A stretch of DNA of 64,000 nt from Haloarcula regularis (GTDB lineage Archaea > Halobacteriota > Halobacteria > Halobacteriales > Haloarculaceae), in NCBI RefSeq assembly GCF_029338315.1, contig NZ_CP119794.1, positions 2,976,001-3,040,000 on the forward strand. Direction: 5' to 3'. The notes under the pieces were generated by a model. That model made no database searches, had not been told where the DNA came from, and was given only the letters and a program-made list of their open reading frames with translations. Position numbers and translations under genes: made by a program. Below are positions 63,801 through 64,000 of the stretch, in pieces; positions within the stretch are counted from its first letter, which is position 1; each line of letters opens with the position of its first letter.

Positions 63801-63894
63801 GCGTCGGCGCGAGCGAGAGGCTGCTCACGAGCAGCAACACGCCCAGCAGTGCGAACGGGACTCGGCCGCGCGTGTCGGCGATCACGGCGACCAC
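60874..63894 (-). CDS. Large secreted/membrane protein of a haloarchaeal pilus-type locus (DUF7286-like)
   Basis: A 1006-residue protein beginning with GTG 63894 and a hydrophobic helix (PFALLGVLLLVSSLSLA) that could anchor it. The body is a long Arg/Thr/Ala-rich sequence with many Asn-x-Thr/Ser sites (such as NGT, NVT, NGS, NRT), consistent with an extracellular glycoprotein. It ends with a region WVTVRGEYARFRVTAPFGSP and a glycine/proline tail. I think this is the DUF7286 family, commonly beside pilin-like genes. Start overlaps by 13 bases the next gene upstream. Confidence 0.75.
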   Translation of the reverse strand: MVAVIADTRGRVPFALLGVLLLVSSLSLAPTLAPTAPPTETAVERVLDETTAETQTAVRTGVAAAAHRAASNPVIRPADTTVGRALNESMPFRDALRLRAYLQVRQRLAGVSETSEGVTATAGVPPIENASDVREAIERVHLVRAGPNGTATRATVENVTLTVRRGGRTVTTRVLSPSVVVPTPVLLVHDRVAAYERRLNAGLGSPGLSRRLTARLYPMAWARGYAQYGGAPIENVVANRHVALATNGALLGVQRSTIGRSDPDGRRALTEATAVTGVEDVIRGSGGATLAGRVLDRTEYRPAAETISTVDRPTGAPDPETPVRVGLDETAVEAFRAVAAPGQLDRTLREAYGVEVRLAAATDRVSGGRPGRPPSPGTDWTLVDEETTRRTRVAGTASATVDDPDGWHALEEFGRLVVREYARTAVWENGNETRTTATTSTERWHVSVAVLGRHEGESVAPPRPIRTAHERGAGPLSGPNLADVAARAERHLVRRAGGSDALAKRAVRGDLETAAITVYGERPGGLRAWVYRDLAALRERLHNVSVSAKRGTVGTFETNPARRLRERVTERRQKLTAVPEAYGSTAEKARVAARIAYLDAVERRLDERARRRSRAGETLGQVVRNRTGGSLTDLRRGLAARATQQPQPRPSPTGPAGPVDLRVDASPQYLTRAALSERNFPAVEGREHPLVTRNVNVFTVPYGDAAAAITDGLGGADRRVRLATAARTLAAADRTASESTNGSGVAGRRQLSAQVAETNAEAARAMAATVRETTGADARESRAIVAAAMGDWNGTAARGLALANGSAPRRVADLAAGRLALSATERDWLGVRLRSAVAGTLERPEVRPRASAVNRTATAVRSVARKEATGALADAGRTQVERAVERRVGTSTLPSGLPLAPPLAPWYATANVWWVTVRGEYARFRVTAPFGSPATQGATTSYVRDGDPVRLDVDSDGDPERLGTASRVTFRAETGVVVVVPPRPRGVGDKDGQAVETSAGWPTPGS

Positions 63895-64000
63895 GTCCTG
63901 ACCGTGATGTGGACGGTCTCCGTGTCGATGGCCGCCGCGGCCGCCGCCGGTGACTCGAAGCGGGCGCGCAGGTCGGCAGTCAGCAGGTCCGTCAGCGCCA
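63882..64000 (-). CDS. 3' end of gene upstream of the DUF7286-like gene
   Basis: A partial reading frame cut by the window edge. Its 39 visible residues read ALTDLLTADLRARFESPAAA..., ending in HITVRTWSP, a short amphipathic tail and beta strand, with stop TGA at 63882-63884. It overlaps the next gene by 13 bases. Probably the haloarchaeal pilin-locus protein usually coupled to that gene (DUF7284/7285 group), an inference from position only. Confidence 0.45.
   Translation of the reverse strand, partial: ALTDLLTADLRARFESPAAAAAAIDTETVHITVRTWSP

Noticed and set aside
1..64000. CRISPR array, rRNA genes or a complete insertion sequence
   Set aside because: No regularly spaced repeats of CRISPR size, no rRNA-like segment and no transposase frame was found anywhere in the window.

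Overview
The window is a stretch of a haloarchaeal chromosome (class Halobacteria). The evidence is the high G+C content, the acidic proteins, the archaeal TFB, the archaeal division genes (FtsZ2 with CdrL/CdrS), archaeal-type cobalamin genes (CobY, CbiZ), short TATA boxes about 28 bases before start codons (leaderless mRNAs), many two-CPxCG micro-proteins and archaeal pilin-like proteins. Gene order around ncsA-ftsZ2-cdrS-cdrL and the cob-minD2 block resembles what I recall of Haloferax volcanii. Genus cannot be fixed from the sequence alone.

Layout. 0-5.4 kb: the end of endonuclease IV, a methyltransferase, two small membrane proteins, two broken metabolic genes, and the tRNA thiolation enzyme NcsA. 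5.5-7.7 kb: the cell-division locus ftsZ2-cdrS-cdrL with a palindrome-rich promoter region. 8-9 kb: tRNA-Tyr followed by decayed copies of its 3' half and a transglutaminase-like gene. 9.2-11.8 kb: a zinc-ribbon micro-protein, an aldo/keto reductase and a frameshifted aspartoacylase-like gene. 11.8-19.0 kb: a tightly overlapping cobalamin salvage/late-synthesis operon (HAD phosphatase-cbiB-cobS-cobY-cobD-cbiZ-cobA, then cbiP), followed by minD2 and its coupled partner. 20.6-22 kb: two HTH regulators. 22-28.9 kb: a minus-strand operon of five pilin-like proteins, a TadC-like membrane protein and a TadA-like ATPase, next to a multidomain histidine kinase (29-31.3 kb). 31.4-42.7 kb: an MFS carrier, lactate permease with a leaderless leader ORF, a regulator, geranylgeranyl reductase opposite a 2Fe-2S ferredoxin, AroD, an orphan DNA methylase and other single genes. 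42.7-44.6 kb: two copies of a short inverted-repeat element bracket tfb. 44.6-60.8 kb: mixed housekeeping genes, including a glycosyltransferase/flippase fusion, a radical SAM-HhH protein, a GCS2 ligase, Hsp20, Nudix, oxidoreductases and a DHH phosphoesterase. 60.9-64 kb: a large secretion/pilus-associated protein and the end of its upstream partner.

One striking feature cuts across the window. At least eleven otherwise well-conserved genes carry small frame breaks, most often in runs of G on the coding strand (for example five G reduced to four or three). Several hit genes expected to be indispensable (cdrS, cbiP, the pilus membrane protein). I read this as mostly sequencing or assembly indels, not mass pseudogenisation, but list such genes as disrupted because the given sequence does not encode them intact. 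No CRISPR array, rRNA gene, complete insertion sequence or replication origin was recognised.
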